From Aaosphaeria pasadenensis (taxonomy: Eukaryota > Ascomycota > Dothideomycetes > Pleosporales), in assembly GCA_022813625.1 (NCBI GenBank), contig JAKLMB010000038.1, positions 62,001 to 126,000 of the forward strand: a stretch of 64,000 nucleotides of DNA, written 5' to 3'. The notes beneath the pieces were generated by a model that was not told the DNA's origin, ran no database searches, and worked only from the letters and a program-made list of their open reading frames with translations. This document shows, one piece after another, positions 47,933-59,100 of this stretch. The first letter of the stretch is position 1. Every line of letters starts with the position of its first letter. Position numbers and translations under genes: made by a program.

Positions 47933-48414
47933 GAAAGAAGTGTGGTTTTGGTGGACTTATGACGGTGGGTGCTGGGAAAGGGGAGTGTATGGGGGGAGGG
48001 TTGGGATAGGAGGAGAGGAGGATGGGTGGATTGTCAGTGCGGTGACACTGAAGTAACGCCAGGAGAAGAGGTGGGAAAATTGTCCAGAAATGGTTATGAG
48101 GAGCGAACTATATTTTTCGACAGATACATAAGGATGATACGGATTTTTAATTCTTATATCTAGTAGGATAACCTGATTCTTGCCAAACGAGGATACTGGG
48201 TGGTTATTGTTGCGTAAAGACTCCCGTATAGTCGGGGCCATCATAGGCACGACCTGCAATCGGTGAACTGTTAGGATAGGTCGACATTCGCCATTGTCGA
48301 TAGGCCTCCGGAGATAGATGAATGATGCCTCAACCTCTCCAGGTCACCCTTTTATATCTTCCTAGATGAGCTGTTCCTGGTGGCTTTCCTCTTACTCGTG
48401 ATCTCCGAATAGCC
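47933..48414. other. Intergenic region, 5S rRNA to ankyrin gene
   Basis: 482 bp. A CAG acceptor with CCTAAC branch-like sequence near 48,257-48,275 (minus strand) could supply an extra 3' exon to the ankyrin gene (see findings). Nothing else recognised. Confidence 0.5.
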
Positions 48415-50586
48415 TCACTTACCCCGTATATGAGTCTCACATCCGCGTTCGTGAAACGTCATGACTAACAACAGCAGTCCACACAGAACCAAGAGACACA
48501 TGGACCATGCGATGCACGAGTTCCTGTACTCCATCCACGATTGGAGCATTGACCTCCTCCAATTAAAAGAATCGGCCAAACCAACGAGATCGCTTTCCAC
48601 GATAGGTGCAGGTACCTGCCGCATCCCGCTCAAATACTGCAGCACTGAGTGAGATCTGTAATGACTAGCCACCATGATCGGAGTCTTCCCATCATTGTCG
48701 ACAGCATCGAGCAGATGGGCAAATTCCAGTCCAACCAGATGCTTTACAGCGATTTCGTTTCCCCACATGCAAGCGTGATGTAATGCATTTCGGCCTTGGC
48801 TATCTACGACGTTGATGTCAACTCCCCTAGTAAGAAACACATCAATTACTTCTGTGCGACTGCTTTCAGTGGCGTAGTGGAGTAAGCTACGCCCCTGGTA
48901 ATCCGGCATACTGAGACTAGCAGCGTCCGGGCGTTGGAGCAGAGTACAGATGAGATCTAGATTACCACGTCGTGTGGCGTAATGTAGCATTGATTTCCCC
49001 TGGCGATCTTTGATTGCAAGCTGCGACGTTGCGTGAGATGGAGATCGCCGGGTCGTCGAAAAATTATCTACCCCATCGCATCGTAGCAGTTCTTGGGGGT
49101 GTGAGCGCCTGGACCATGATAAATAATGCAGAACAGTCATGCCATTGCTGTCCTGTGCCCAGGTATCGATGTCATCAAGGTGGTACTGGAACACGTATGC
49201 AGTAATGCTGTTGTAGAAGGTGTGGAGTGCTGAACGTCCACTGCTGTCAGGTTGGCACAGATCTGCCCCCAAGGCTAAGAGTCGGCACGTGCATTCGTGA
49301 TCACGACCCCGTCTTATGGACACATGAAGTGGCGTTCTGTACTGCGTGAGATGCGAATGATATCGATGACGAGATACTACACTTACTCGCCTTGAAAATC
49401 TGCTTTGTTCACATCTGCTCCGCAGCTTTGGAGCAGTAAAAGGATGTCTGCTTGATTGAAGCGTACAGCGTACTTTGATATGTTAAAATCGAACTAACAA
49501 CTGAAAGTAGGGAGATTTTACCGTACATGTAAAAGTGTACATCCACCTGGGTTGGTAGAATTCAAGTTCAGTGCTCCTGACGAGATTCTCTGTCTAATTG
49601 CGTCAATGTCTCCCGTCTCTACAGCCTTAAAAGCGGAATGATCCCATGGTAAGATAATCGAAATGGATGGGTTACACTTTAAAGTAAACCCTCCCATGCA
49701 TGATGAATTGTGGACGAAGAACAGGACAACTGCTAATCTTGTATGGAAAAGGCGACTGAATCGAACAGCCAGTGATATGGTAAAGCCACTGGAGGTATAG
49801 TACTGTTGGCCTTTTGGGGACCACCGTCGGCATATCGCCGGCCCACCTTCGAGCTCTAATCTTAGGGCGGTTGGTATGCTGACATGATTTCGGTACCTAA
49901 GCAATAAACCTGCTGGAACGACCATTTCGGATAAACTTCTCAGTGCTTGATGCAATTTTGACGAATCAATGAATGCATGTATAGATGCTTTGTCGTCTTT
50001 CGTTGGAATCGCAGAAACGGTGAAAGCAGATCCGTATTTACGGCAGGTTTCCGAACCCACTTCGCAGCAAGGCCTTGCCACGGGGCTAGTTTGTTCCATT
50101 ATTTTAGATAACATCGAACTAGGGGTTGGTCAGTCTTATCGCCATTCAAGCTTAACAAGAGCGACATTACAATTCTACAGTTCGCACAGCCTGACCAAAG
50201 ATCAAGTCGTAATGTTCCAAATTATCAAAGAACTTCCTGAGTCGACGATCGAATAACCATTTAAAGCTTTCTTTTGTACGGGAGACCCCTCTTCTTGCTG
50301 AAGCTTGTGCTCTTCTCTCTAGATAATCCTGTATCTCTTCGATGTCTCGCATAAACGCAACCATACCGTGGTGAGTCGAATTGAGCTGGTAGCCTTTTGG
50401 CAGCCTTGCGGATGCTTTCAAGAGGTGTTCCATGCTCACTTGCAGATGCTGCAGCTTTTTCCTTTGAATCTGGATTTCCTTCGGCGCATCTTTGATGTCG
50501 AGGATCAAGTCATAGAGAAACTTACATGTGCCCGTCGCGGCTGTTAGAACGGTTATGATACTAGCTGATGTTGAGATTGGATCCAT
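48415..50586 (-). CDS. Ankyrin-repeat protein with fungal STAND N-terminal domain and C-terminal membrane helix
   Basis: Minus-strand exons 50586-50171, 50118-49527, 49472-49387 and 49336-48415 (introns 52, 54, 50 nt) encode 671 residues. The N-terminus (MDPISTSASIITVLTAATGT, then LYDLILDIKDAPKEIQ) matches the N-terminal domain found on many fungal NLR/STAND and ankyrin proteins. After a central unassigned region (residues 140-310) there are about seven ankyrin repeats, for example LLHYAVRFNQADILLLLQSC, GRSLLHYATESSRTEVIDVF and GRNALHHACMWGNEIAVKHL. No NTPase module is present. A hydrophobic segment SMCLLVLCGLLLLVMTF near the C-terminus should span a membrane. A strong GTAAGT donor overlaps the stop region, so the last exon may be followed by another. 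Role inferred: signalling or nonself recognition. Confidence 0.85.
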
Positions 50587-51207
50587 GATGAGAACTGGTG
50601 AATACGACCAGTAGATTGGCTGCTTTTGATACAAAACGTAGATCTATAGACGAAGGTATGAAAGAAAGTGATAGATAATAGGGACAGATGTCAAAAAGAG
50701 TCTCATCAAGAAGTAAAAGGTAAAGAGGGCCAATTCATGGAAGGGTGGAGATCGTCAGGCTGGCGCTTAGATACCCCATTTATGGAAGGAGGGCCTTGGC
50801 AATATGAATGACGGATACTTAAGTAGCCCATACAGTAATGAGCCCATATATTGATTTGACTGCGTAGCAAAACGCATTGAATGCCTTGCACGATGCTTTT
50901 GCCGTGAGTTTTGCCCTCCGTCGAGGTATCGAATCACAACACGCCACGCGAGCACACTCAGTGGCCATCTTCACGAGGCTGAAAGCATGGTAATTAGAGA
51001 ATCAAGGTGGTTAAGCCTCGCAACCGGTCAGAGAGAGTAAGCTTCACCGGAAACCTCTACTTATACAGGCATCGCCGCATGTCCACTGATCCGAGTCTGT
51101 CTTCTCATCATCCCAACGACGAGGCTTTCAGACAAATCCGTATCCCAAACAACAACGAGGCCTGACTCCGCCTATTCCCAAAGGCGCGACTCCCCCTATT
51201 CCCAAAG
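50587..51207. other. Divergent intergenic region
   Basis: 621 bp between the ankyrin gene and a small plus-strand gene. Near 51,170-51,205 the short unit 'GACTCCxCCTATTCCCAAAG' occurs twice in tandem, directly before the small gene's start. No other coding region. Confidence 0.5.
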
Positions 51208-51539
51208 ATGGACGCACAAATCCCAGGCCCTGTGGGCTCTCAACTACGTTCCCATTTTGCTGAAGGAGACGAGGTCTGGGTATTGGACGGTCGTAAGGGC
51301 CCATTGCGTTCCTATGTTATTTTCTTCCCCTCACACGAGTAGACACTGCCCAATATTAATAGATCTATTGCTAACGTGTCTTGTATGAGATGTCAGAGTG
51401 GAAGAAAGGAATCGTGACCAGTATATCTGGTAGCACACCAAAGTCAAAACGTTATGGAGTACGACTGATTGAGTATGGGAACTATTGTGAGACATTTGGT
51501 ATTGGGGAACTACTCGGTAGAGGTGGGACGCCTACCTAG
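51208..51539 (+). CDS. Small Tudor/chromo-like protein, 75 residues
   Basis: Two exons, 51208-51292 and 51397-51539, with a 104-nt intron (donor GTAAGG, GCTAACG branch site, CAG acceptor, phase 1) encode 75 residues. Without splicing the frame ends after 44 codons. The product starts MDAQIPGPVGSQL and then reads EGDEVWVLDGQWKKGIVTSI, SKRYGVRLIEYGNYCETFG and GIGELLGRG. The pattern GDxVWV-x-W-x-x-G-x-V then Y-x-V-x-[IL]-x-Y-G is that of a small five-stranded barrel (Tudor, agenet or chromo-like), which binds methylated residues or nucleic acid in known families. No other domain is attached. The match of phase, branch site and fold across the junction argues it is real. Confidence 0.68.
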
Positions 51540-51621
51540 AAGGGCCCGGGTAACTACTAGTTGTCTGCCTCGTACCTACCATTCCGGTATACCTATGAGC
51601 TACGAGGTATCTGCTCTGTAA

Positions 51622-51635
51622 ACTACCTAGGTAGT
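51622..51635. repeat. Perfect palindrome ACTACCTAGGTAGT
   Basis: A 14-bp perfect palindrome; a related TACCTAGGTA palindrome sits at 51723-51732, and other TACCTA/GAGGTA fragments occur within 51,530-51,740. Possibly a recurring regulatory or structural element. Confidence 0.6.
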
Positions 51636-52481
51636 AGCTCGGAAGACAGGTGATTCAGAGATGGGTATTGTGATGTAGCAGGATGACGAGGCTATTCGGG
51701 GAGTATGGTTGCGGGAAGGGAATACCTAGGTAGGCAGGGCATAGATGTTACCTGATAGATCAATTCGGGCTGCCGAGATCGATTCAGGCTGCCGGGGAGG
51801 ATTAGCATTAAGCTATGAAGTATGAAGGAAATCATCACAACCCTTCCCACAGTCCCTCTCATTCTACCGTGTTAGCCGTGCTCCGCCCCCAGCTCATCCT
51901 TTCATGACAAGGAGAGCTGGCGAAGTACATACGTCATCACCCAACAACAAAATTAAATCAACATAAATAACCTTTTGGCTCGAAGTCCGCGCTGAGTTCC
52001 ATGAGTTCGCTATTGATCTGCACTAAAACCACCCCACGAACCTAGGAATGGGGTTGGTTCCACAATAAGGCGTCGCTCCACACACAGACACACACAAACA
52101 CATCCACTCCTCTTCCTTACCCTAACCCTTGGCGGCTATCGGCCGCATCCACGCATTTATGTGCCTGGACTAGAGCCGCCTAACCCTGCCCTGTCCTGGC
52201 CCAGCCCAGCCTATTCGTTCGTCAATAGCACTGAGCGCGCGGCAAGTTGGATTTGGACGAGTTCTTCATTTCCTGGTCCCCCTTGTGTCTAGATTCCCGA
52301 AGTTGCTGTAATGAATATGGAGAGGTCCCTTGGGCGAGTGCAAATCAGGCGGCAACCACCACTCGCGATGCAATACGAACGGAGTAGACAGAGTCGAGTG
52401 TGTTGTAACTTATTGTACTACATACCTAGAATTGAGAAGGGATTATCCCTGTCTACACTCTCGCCCCGACGACTACTACGA

Positions 52482-52521
52482 CATATAGGGTGAATGAGTA
52501 CCAACTTATTCACCCTATATG
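52482..52521. repeat. Inverted repeat with 14-bp perfect arms
   Basis: Arms CATATAGGGTGAAT (52482-52495) and ATTCACCCTATATG (52508-52521) are exact reverse complements around a 12-nt spacer. No transposase or gene end coincides with it. Confidence 0.85.
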
Positions 52522-55072
52522 TCCATTTCATCATACCTCGTACTGCACTGCCTGCCCCAGCCCATGGTCTTTCTGCACACCACGGTTCGTCCGCCTTGTC
52601 CTAGACTGTCGCATCGCAAAATATCCTCTCCAAGGCCCTTTCTACACCCCTAGTACGTGTCCCTGTATTGCAGGACAGATTTTTAACTTCTTACTGTACC
52701 GAGTAGATAGCTCTTGATCGAAATATATAGACAGTTAGAAGCATTGCTGAGCCACGAACAATATCCTTTGTTATCCTACGTTGCGTAAGGTACGGAGTGC
52801 ACTTGGATATTGGAGAAATCAAAGGAATATTTGCCCCGTGGAGAACGCTCTGAACGATATAGGGGAACCTAGAAAACATGAAAACATCAAAGGCCTACCA
52901 TCTTTCGATAGATCAGAGCGACGACCAGGTCCGCCGTCCAGACTTGCAGGGCAACCTGCACAGACTAGCAGCATATCGATTCCTCCTCTCCTCAATGTTG
53001 TTGCCTGAGAATGACAGGCCTTTCAGCTGTACTTGCGCATCCATTGCTAGACTAACGCCTGTCCATTGCATTGGCGACAACGGAAGATGACTGCAACGCG
53101 GCTGGAGGCCACTCCATGAGCGCGATGAGACGATACCGACGTCCGGCGGGGAAGGGGAGAGGGACCACGCGGACGGGATTACTCGTACTCGCAGCGAAAT
53201 CATGGCACTCAATTATCAGGATCTATGGTATAGAGGTGAGTAGTTGCTTCGTACCCTCCTCTTACGGGAATCTTGGATGGTGGGCGCAAGGAATGGGTGG
53301 ATCTCGAGCCGGATCTGGGAAGAGGCGATGATACAACCTTCACCCAGTTTTTCGACCTGCATAGAGCTCGATCCCCAAGACTCAGAAGTAACGTCATTTT
53401 CACTAGGCAAAACTGTGCCTTCTATACACCCCGTATTGTTCCTCGCATCTGCCTAACCGCCATGTGCTCGCACTCTGTGACTTCTTGCTGCCGCATCACC
53501 TACGGAGGATAGGTATGGGAATGATCGAACTAACCCCTTCAGTTTAAACCTCGCTCATATGCACGGCACAGGTACTTGACCCATAGGGGTAAGTAGTGTA
53601 GCTTTCAACTGAGCCCATTTCACTATCAAATTCATTCACTTACCAACGGGGTGGGGGGTTTTTGCTTAAAAGGCATGCAAATGAATGCGCAGTTGACGCT
53701 TATAACTATAACCTACATTTACAATATCGTGTATTGCTAGCAGAGAGATTGAAAAATACAGATGTACGCGCGGGAGCTCCACCTACACTACAAGTACTGT
53801 ATACTGAAACCATGAACGGCCCGGTGAACTGTGCTGCGGCCCGCGAACAAAGGGCTTGCACGGCAGTATGATACTGTTAAGCGGAGCTGAAAGGAGGGGT
53901 TAACGCGCGGATTCACGAGCCGAGGTTAGGAAGATGATAACCTGCCATTAAAAAGATTCAGGACCAACCTGCAATATGCGAAGGAACATCTCTGGAACCT
54001 GCGCCTCATCACTTCAATGTATGATCCGCGCATTGGACTAATTATTGACTTTCTGCTTCACCCATCCTGCTACCTGCCTTTACAGTTCTCTTCTGCAACA
54101 ATCGTCCAAGAAAGTATCATGGAACGTTGCAGCTCTTCGCTCCAGGACCGATGTTCCTTGGTTGAATGCACCTACCTGCATGGGCTCTTGGTGTAGGTCA
54201 GAACAGTTCCTAACAGCAACGCAGGTGTACTACTGAAATCGCGACCTTTCTACGGAGCAATAACACCGCAAGAAGTACAACGTCGGTCCGGTAGAATATT
54301 GGTGGCCACCGATCTAATACCCATCAGCCCACCTTATCAGCACCTTGGCAACGTAAACAGCTACAACACCAATCGGACAAACGTCTTGTTCCGCTGGGTT
54401 AGGTAGCGTTGTCTCCTGCACAGCACAGTCCGGGCAGTCCTGGAGGCACTGCACCTAGTCGTAGGTATATCCTTGAGGGAAGCCCAAAGTCGCAAGAAGC
54501 ATGCAAATACTCACCGCAGAAAGTGGTTCATAGGTAGCAAGTTTACCTGATAGAGCTGTTTTTCTTGAAAATAAATTGAGATTAGGCTCAACTTTGATGT
54601 TAGCGTCACAAACTCGAGATCATCGTCACAAACACAGTTTGGCTACTTGCATGGTGCACAAGGTGTGGTGCATTATTGGACACGACGACTTCTTCATGGG
54701 ACAAACTAGGCTTCCCCAGATATGTCCAGAGATTGAGGCATCGGGGAGGTTGAGGAGGCGTGTGTTCGTTGTTTGCTGCGCCTCACCGACTCACACCCAA
54801 AATCTACCATTATCAGAACCAATGGATGGCCGTTTCCCGAGGACATACTGACTGCATAGCCTACTTGGAACTTATAAACCATTCAACACTAGACGAGGTA
54901 CTACTACTTCTTGCCATATTCTGAGGGTCCCTGGGGTTTTTCTAACTGTGTTAATTCAAACACTACGACTCTCTTTCTCCGCGATTCATAAAACTTTCTT
55001 TACTCAAACCCACTGCAGAACGACCTCCCACATTAGTGAACAACCTGCTCCTACGACCTCAGACAGTGAAGC

Positions 55073-55606
55073 ATGTGGAAGCTATTCCATCGACGTTCGC
55101 GTACTGCCAATCCGACTCAGCACAAGAGGTGGGTCACTTCAAAACCTTGGACCACCGAGAAGAAACATTACACTTTTAAACTCATGCTCACCTATCTCTT
55201 GCCCAGGCGCGGTTGGAGAATTAATATCTTGCATGGTTCGCCTCAAGCACAGCCGATGGTGCAAAAGCAGGATGGTGACGATAGTGCATCTACGACCAGA
55301 CCATCGAGCCTACATCTAAGCTACAAGCCTTCCCAAAATACGTCCGAAGAGCAACCCACACCCGCAGCACATGGTGAGAATCCTACGGTTGATGCTCGAC
55401 AATCAATGGTCGGGCTGGCTAACCTTCTCCTAGATTATGACACCTCGGAACCACCAACAGTTTCAGGGAGCGAAGCTGCTCACCACACCACATCCAAACC
55501 TCAGCAGCTCCGGCACGATCTAATTCCACAGAGCCCCGCGGCCAGTGAGCTAGATAGGGATCTCCGTGCTCCTGATCTTTATTATACCCCGGAACGCTGG
55601 CATTGA
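55073..55606 (+). CDS. Hypothetical protein, low support
   Basis: An ATG-started frame of 177 residues (MWKLFHRRSRTANPTQ ... DLYYTPERWH). A possible in-frame 78-nt intron (55129-55206, donor GTGGGT, acceptor CCCAG, phase 2) would give 151 residues. The C-terminal half is Ser/Pro/Thr-rich and polar, probably disordered. No signal peptide, domain or membrane segment. It could be a small lineage-specific gene or chance; I lean slightly to a gene because the frame is long for this AT-rich region. Confidence 0.35.
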   Translation: MWKLFHRRSRTANPTQHKRWVTSKPWTTEKKHYTFKLMLTYLLPRRGWRINILHGSPQAQPMVQKQDGDDSASTTRPSSLHLSYKPSQNTSEEQPTPAAHGENPTVDARQSMVGLANLLLDYDTSEPPTVSGSEAAHHTTSKPQQLRHDLIPQSPAASELDRDLRAPDLYYTPERWH

Positions 55607-56124
55607 TAACCCCTGTGTATCATACCTTATCCTCTCCAACCTCATGGTTACCATTTCAAAACATAGTCCAGCGCTTCTCTCTGAGGTTCAAAGGCACTGG
55701 CGCCTAGGAAACTACCCATTGCTCCATTTCAGGGCTGAGGTGTATCCTCTTGGCTATCCTCATGTTTGCATGATGTGGTGAGCCTGCGGTGGCACCGTAC
55801 CGGCTACTACCCCGCCGTCCCGGCATGGACTATGCTAAACGTAGCACGTGTGAGTGTTTGAAGGTGTGAGGCAGGACACCCGCAGAGCACAATGTAGCTT
55901 GGGCCGGAACTCGATTTAGGGAGAGGTGAGGTCATCGAACGGAGTCATCGACGGTCTCGACGGCATCGAGTAGGGGGGAGGAGGGAGGGGGCTTGAAGGC
56001 CTTGAGGGCATCGTGGGGTTCGTTGAATGGAATCAAAATCTGGACCTGGAAAGTCATTAGCCGGACACAGAGAAAGTATACTTGCAAGGGATATCGACCT
56101 TTACAATATCAAACTTTCCATCTT
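55607..56124. other. Intergenic region
   Basis: 518 bp at the 3' end of the kinase-STAND gene. A G-rich stretch (55,970-56,000) is present. No coding region recognised. Confidence 0.5.
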
Positions 56125-59100
56125 CTAAGGGGGGTTCCACATCTCTTTCAACACCTGCTTCAATCGATCGCGTCTAGAACCTAGATCGGAGTGTGAGTTA
56201 CCCTGTGCCTGGTGATCACCAGCAGGTTGGTCCACACGCTCCGTCGTCTGATTCTGCGACGTAGAAGGCGTGTCGGTATGCAGACGAGCGATCAAACGTT
56301 TCGTCCTTGGGTCTTCCATACCAAAAGTCTCTTCAAACTTGGGTCTCAATGCTTCGAGCGAGGTCCTCGCCTCACTCTTGTGAATGCCACCCAGCTTCCA
56401 CTTAGCACAGTTGAGTTTGTATTCCATTTCCCATACTTCCACATCGTCAATCTTAGGTTTCTTGAGTAGATTCTTGTGCTCTCTGTCGTAGAATCTCATG
56501 GCCTTTTCCAACTCCTGCTGGTTTCCCACTTGTAGGCTCGTTTCCGCTGTATAGAGTTCAAGATTTTGGGGTTCTGGGAGAGTACTACTCCGCCAACAAA
56601 CAGCGGCAATTTGCGTGTCTAGGAAAGATTGATGAGCATTCGCCCACACTTTCCGTGCTCTATCCTCGTTGTTCTTTTCCAGATAGCTGTTTCCCTCGTC
56701 AAGATCGAGCAAGCCCTCTTCAACTCTTGCATTTATTACGAGAGACCGCAGCTTTTCGAGTTCACTACCTTCACATTTGATGGCTAATTGTTTGGGCAAG
56801 GTGGCCTGATTTCCGCTGACCGCGAACCGGATGTCCATAAGATTTGGATACTCCCGCCTCACCTCTTCGTACCGCTTGCGTACTCGGAGTACGCGAGCCC
56901 ATAGTATATGGAATTGCCAGTAGAGCCGTAGTTTTCCCGATGGTGGTAGAGCATTGCCTGCGATATTCGCCTTCTGACGTAATTCGGTGACTTGTCCCTC
57001 CAAATCTTTCATCTGGTACTCATCCGATCGATGGAGAGCGATCTTCAAATTCACTACGTGACGGTTGAGAGTGGTAAATATTTCGGCGCCGTCTTGCCTC
57101 ATTGTGGGATCCGAGCGTGCTATTATCGACTCAAGGCTGTAGTGGCTCTGTCCGAGGTCTAGCATATGTTCCGCATTTTCAGTGTCTCCCTTTTTCCACA
57201 GGGCGTTGCAGAATGTCATAATGGCTTGAATGGCGCTGTCGTTGAAGTTGAACTGTTCAGCTTTATGGGCTGTGCTGAACGTCTGCATCTTTGAGTACCT
57301 GACAATGTGTTCGAAATGCTGGACATACTCCTGGAATGTTCGCTCTCGGGTGTAGCTATCGCTGCTACGTTTGCTTTTTGCATAACAGGTGTCTAGAATA
57401 GACAAAGCTTTGTTGAATCGTCGTAAGAATCCTATCACCCGTTCGTTCTTTTCGATCCATGCTAGCACGGCGAGTTGTACGGCGGAGTCGACGTAATAGC
57501 GTGTTGGTGACCTTCGATTTGCCTTTTTCTGGATCAAGAAACAATTCGCCAATCTGTCAAGAGCTGTCTTGCCGTCGAAGATGTCTGCCCCTTCTCGCTC
57601 GGAAAAGATTAGACGATCATCTACCCCGATACCATTATCGAACATAGACAGCAAGAAAATCTGTTGAAGTTGCTCCGGCCACTCGTCATCTACTCCTATT
57701 CGCTTGACTAGGATGGGAACGAGGTAATAAGAGGCCAAGTCTTTCTGGATATCTTCTATCAGCCTAAGCCCAACATGCTCAATGTCATATAACATGTCAT
57801 AACATGTTGTTTGGCGCCGGTTCATGTGTAGCGCCGTTTTGTACATGAGCCCCGGGGACCCAAGTATCTCTAGAAACTTTTTATAATCATCCTCGGCGCC
57901 CAGAAAGCCTTCGTTCACTGTCTGTCGGAATATTTCCAGGGACTCGCGCTCGTTTGGTCGATCGATGTGGATATCATTATCCCCCCTCAAGCCGACGAAA
58001 ACCTCGGACAAAGCTCGATCTCTCGTTGTGATCACTATCATTCCTTTGCTATTGGAATTCAGGACAGGAAGATACCCTAGAAGGGCGATTGCGACCTTCT
58101 CTTGCTCTAGGCCAGAGATGTGCATATACCAAGGGCCCGTATCAGAATCCTTCAGCCACTCTTTGATACGGTCGCGTCGGCTCGTTTCGTCGGAGTACGT
58201 TGGATTTTGAGGATGATATCGTGCTGCGATAGTATCATAAGATTCCTTGATCGATAGTTCACTCTTTGCGTTGACTTTGATAAATTTGACCTTATCATGT
58301 CCAAACCTTTCAAGGTAATACTGTAGCGCTAGTGTGTTCTTCCTAGAAGAAAGGGTTATCATCGGTCGAGCAGAATACAGAGGTTGGAGGAGGCATACCC
58401 AATGCCACGGAGCCCGTACAACACCACCATTCTCTTCTCATCCAAAGCGCGTGTTAATTTCGCGATCAAGTCTGGTCTTGCAGGAATTGTAGACTTTGGC
58501 ACGTGAAATGGACTGATAGTGTTGGCCGCGGTGATCTGCTGTCTTCCGGAATTCTCATCTTGAGACCATCCTCGCTCGCCCAGTAATTGTAAATACCGGG
58601 GCCCACGTCCGAGTCTCTTGGCTCTCTCCATTGGTTTATGATCTATCTCATGGTCAATATCTCTTGGCTGCTGGATGACAGATTTGAGATGTTCCTCAAT
58701 ATCTTCATCTAGCGCTTTTGGGTTCCTGATGCAGTAGAGTTCAATATCGATCTCCCAAGAGAAGGGTCTGAACTTTTGGGCTCTCAACATGTCCTGAACT
58801 AGGAGAACAAGCTTTCCAACGTCCGTGTCTTGTTTCAGAGCCTCTTTTTCGAGATGTCGTATCCACCGTTGAAGTGACTGGTTGTCCGTGTGGAATGGCT
58901 CTCCTTCCAACTGCCTCTCGAATTTCTTCAGGCCCTGTTCATCCCATCCATATAGTAGCATGGTTACTAAATGTAGGAAGACGCATCCTAGGGACCATAT
59001 ATCACCAATCCTTCCATGCTTCTGTCCGTCTTGAAACTCTTCTGGCGCCCATCGAGGACTAGCTTGGATAGACGCTGTAGCGGTGTCGTCATGTTGCTTT

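Larger units (their letters stand above)
51540..55072. other. Gene-poor accessory region
   Basis: 3.5 kb without a supported gene. It contains palindromic CCTAGG-centred elements, a 14-bp inverted repeat (listed), and several open stretches under 125 residues with no recognisable features. The sequence may hold decayed genes too eroded to read. Confidence 0.5.

Noticed and set aside
47637..48056. 139-residue plus-strand open frame
   Set aside because: Its core is the antisense of the 5S rRNA gene; it is a classic false coding call.
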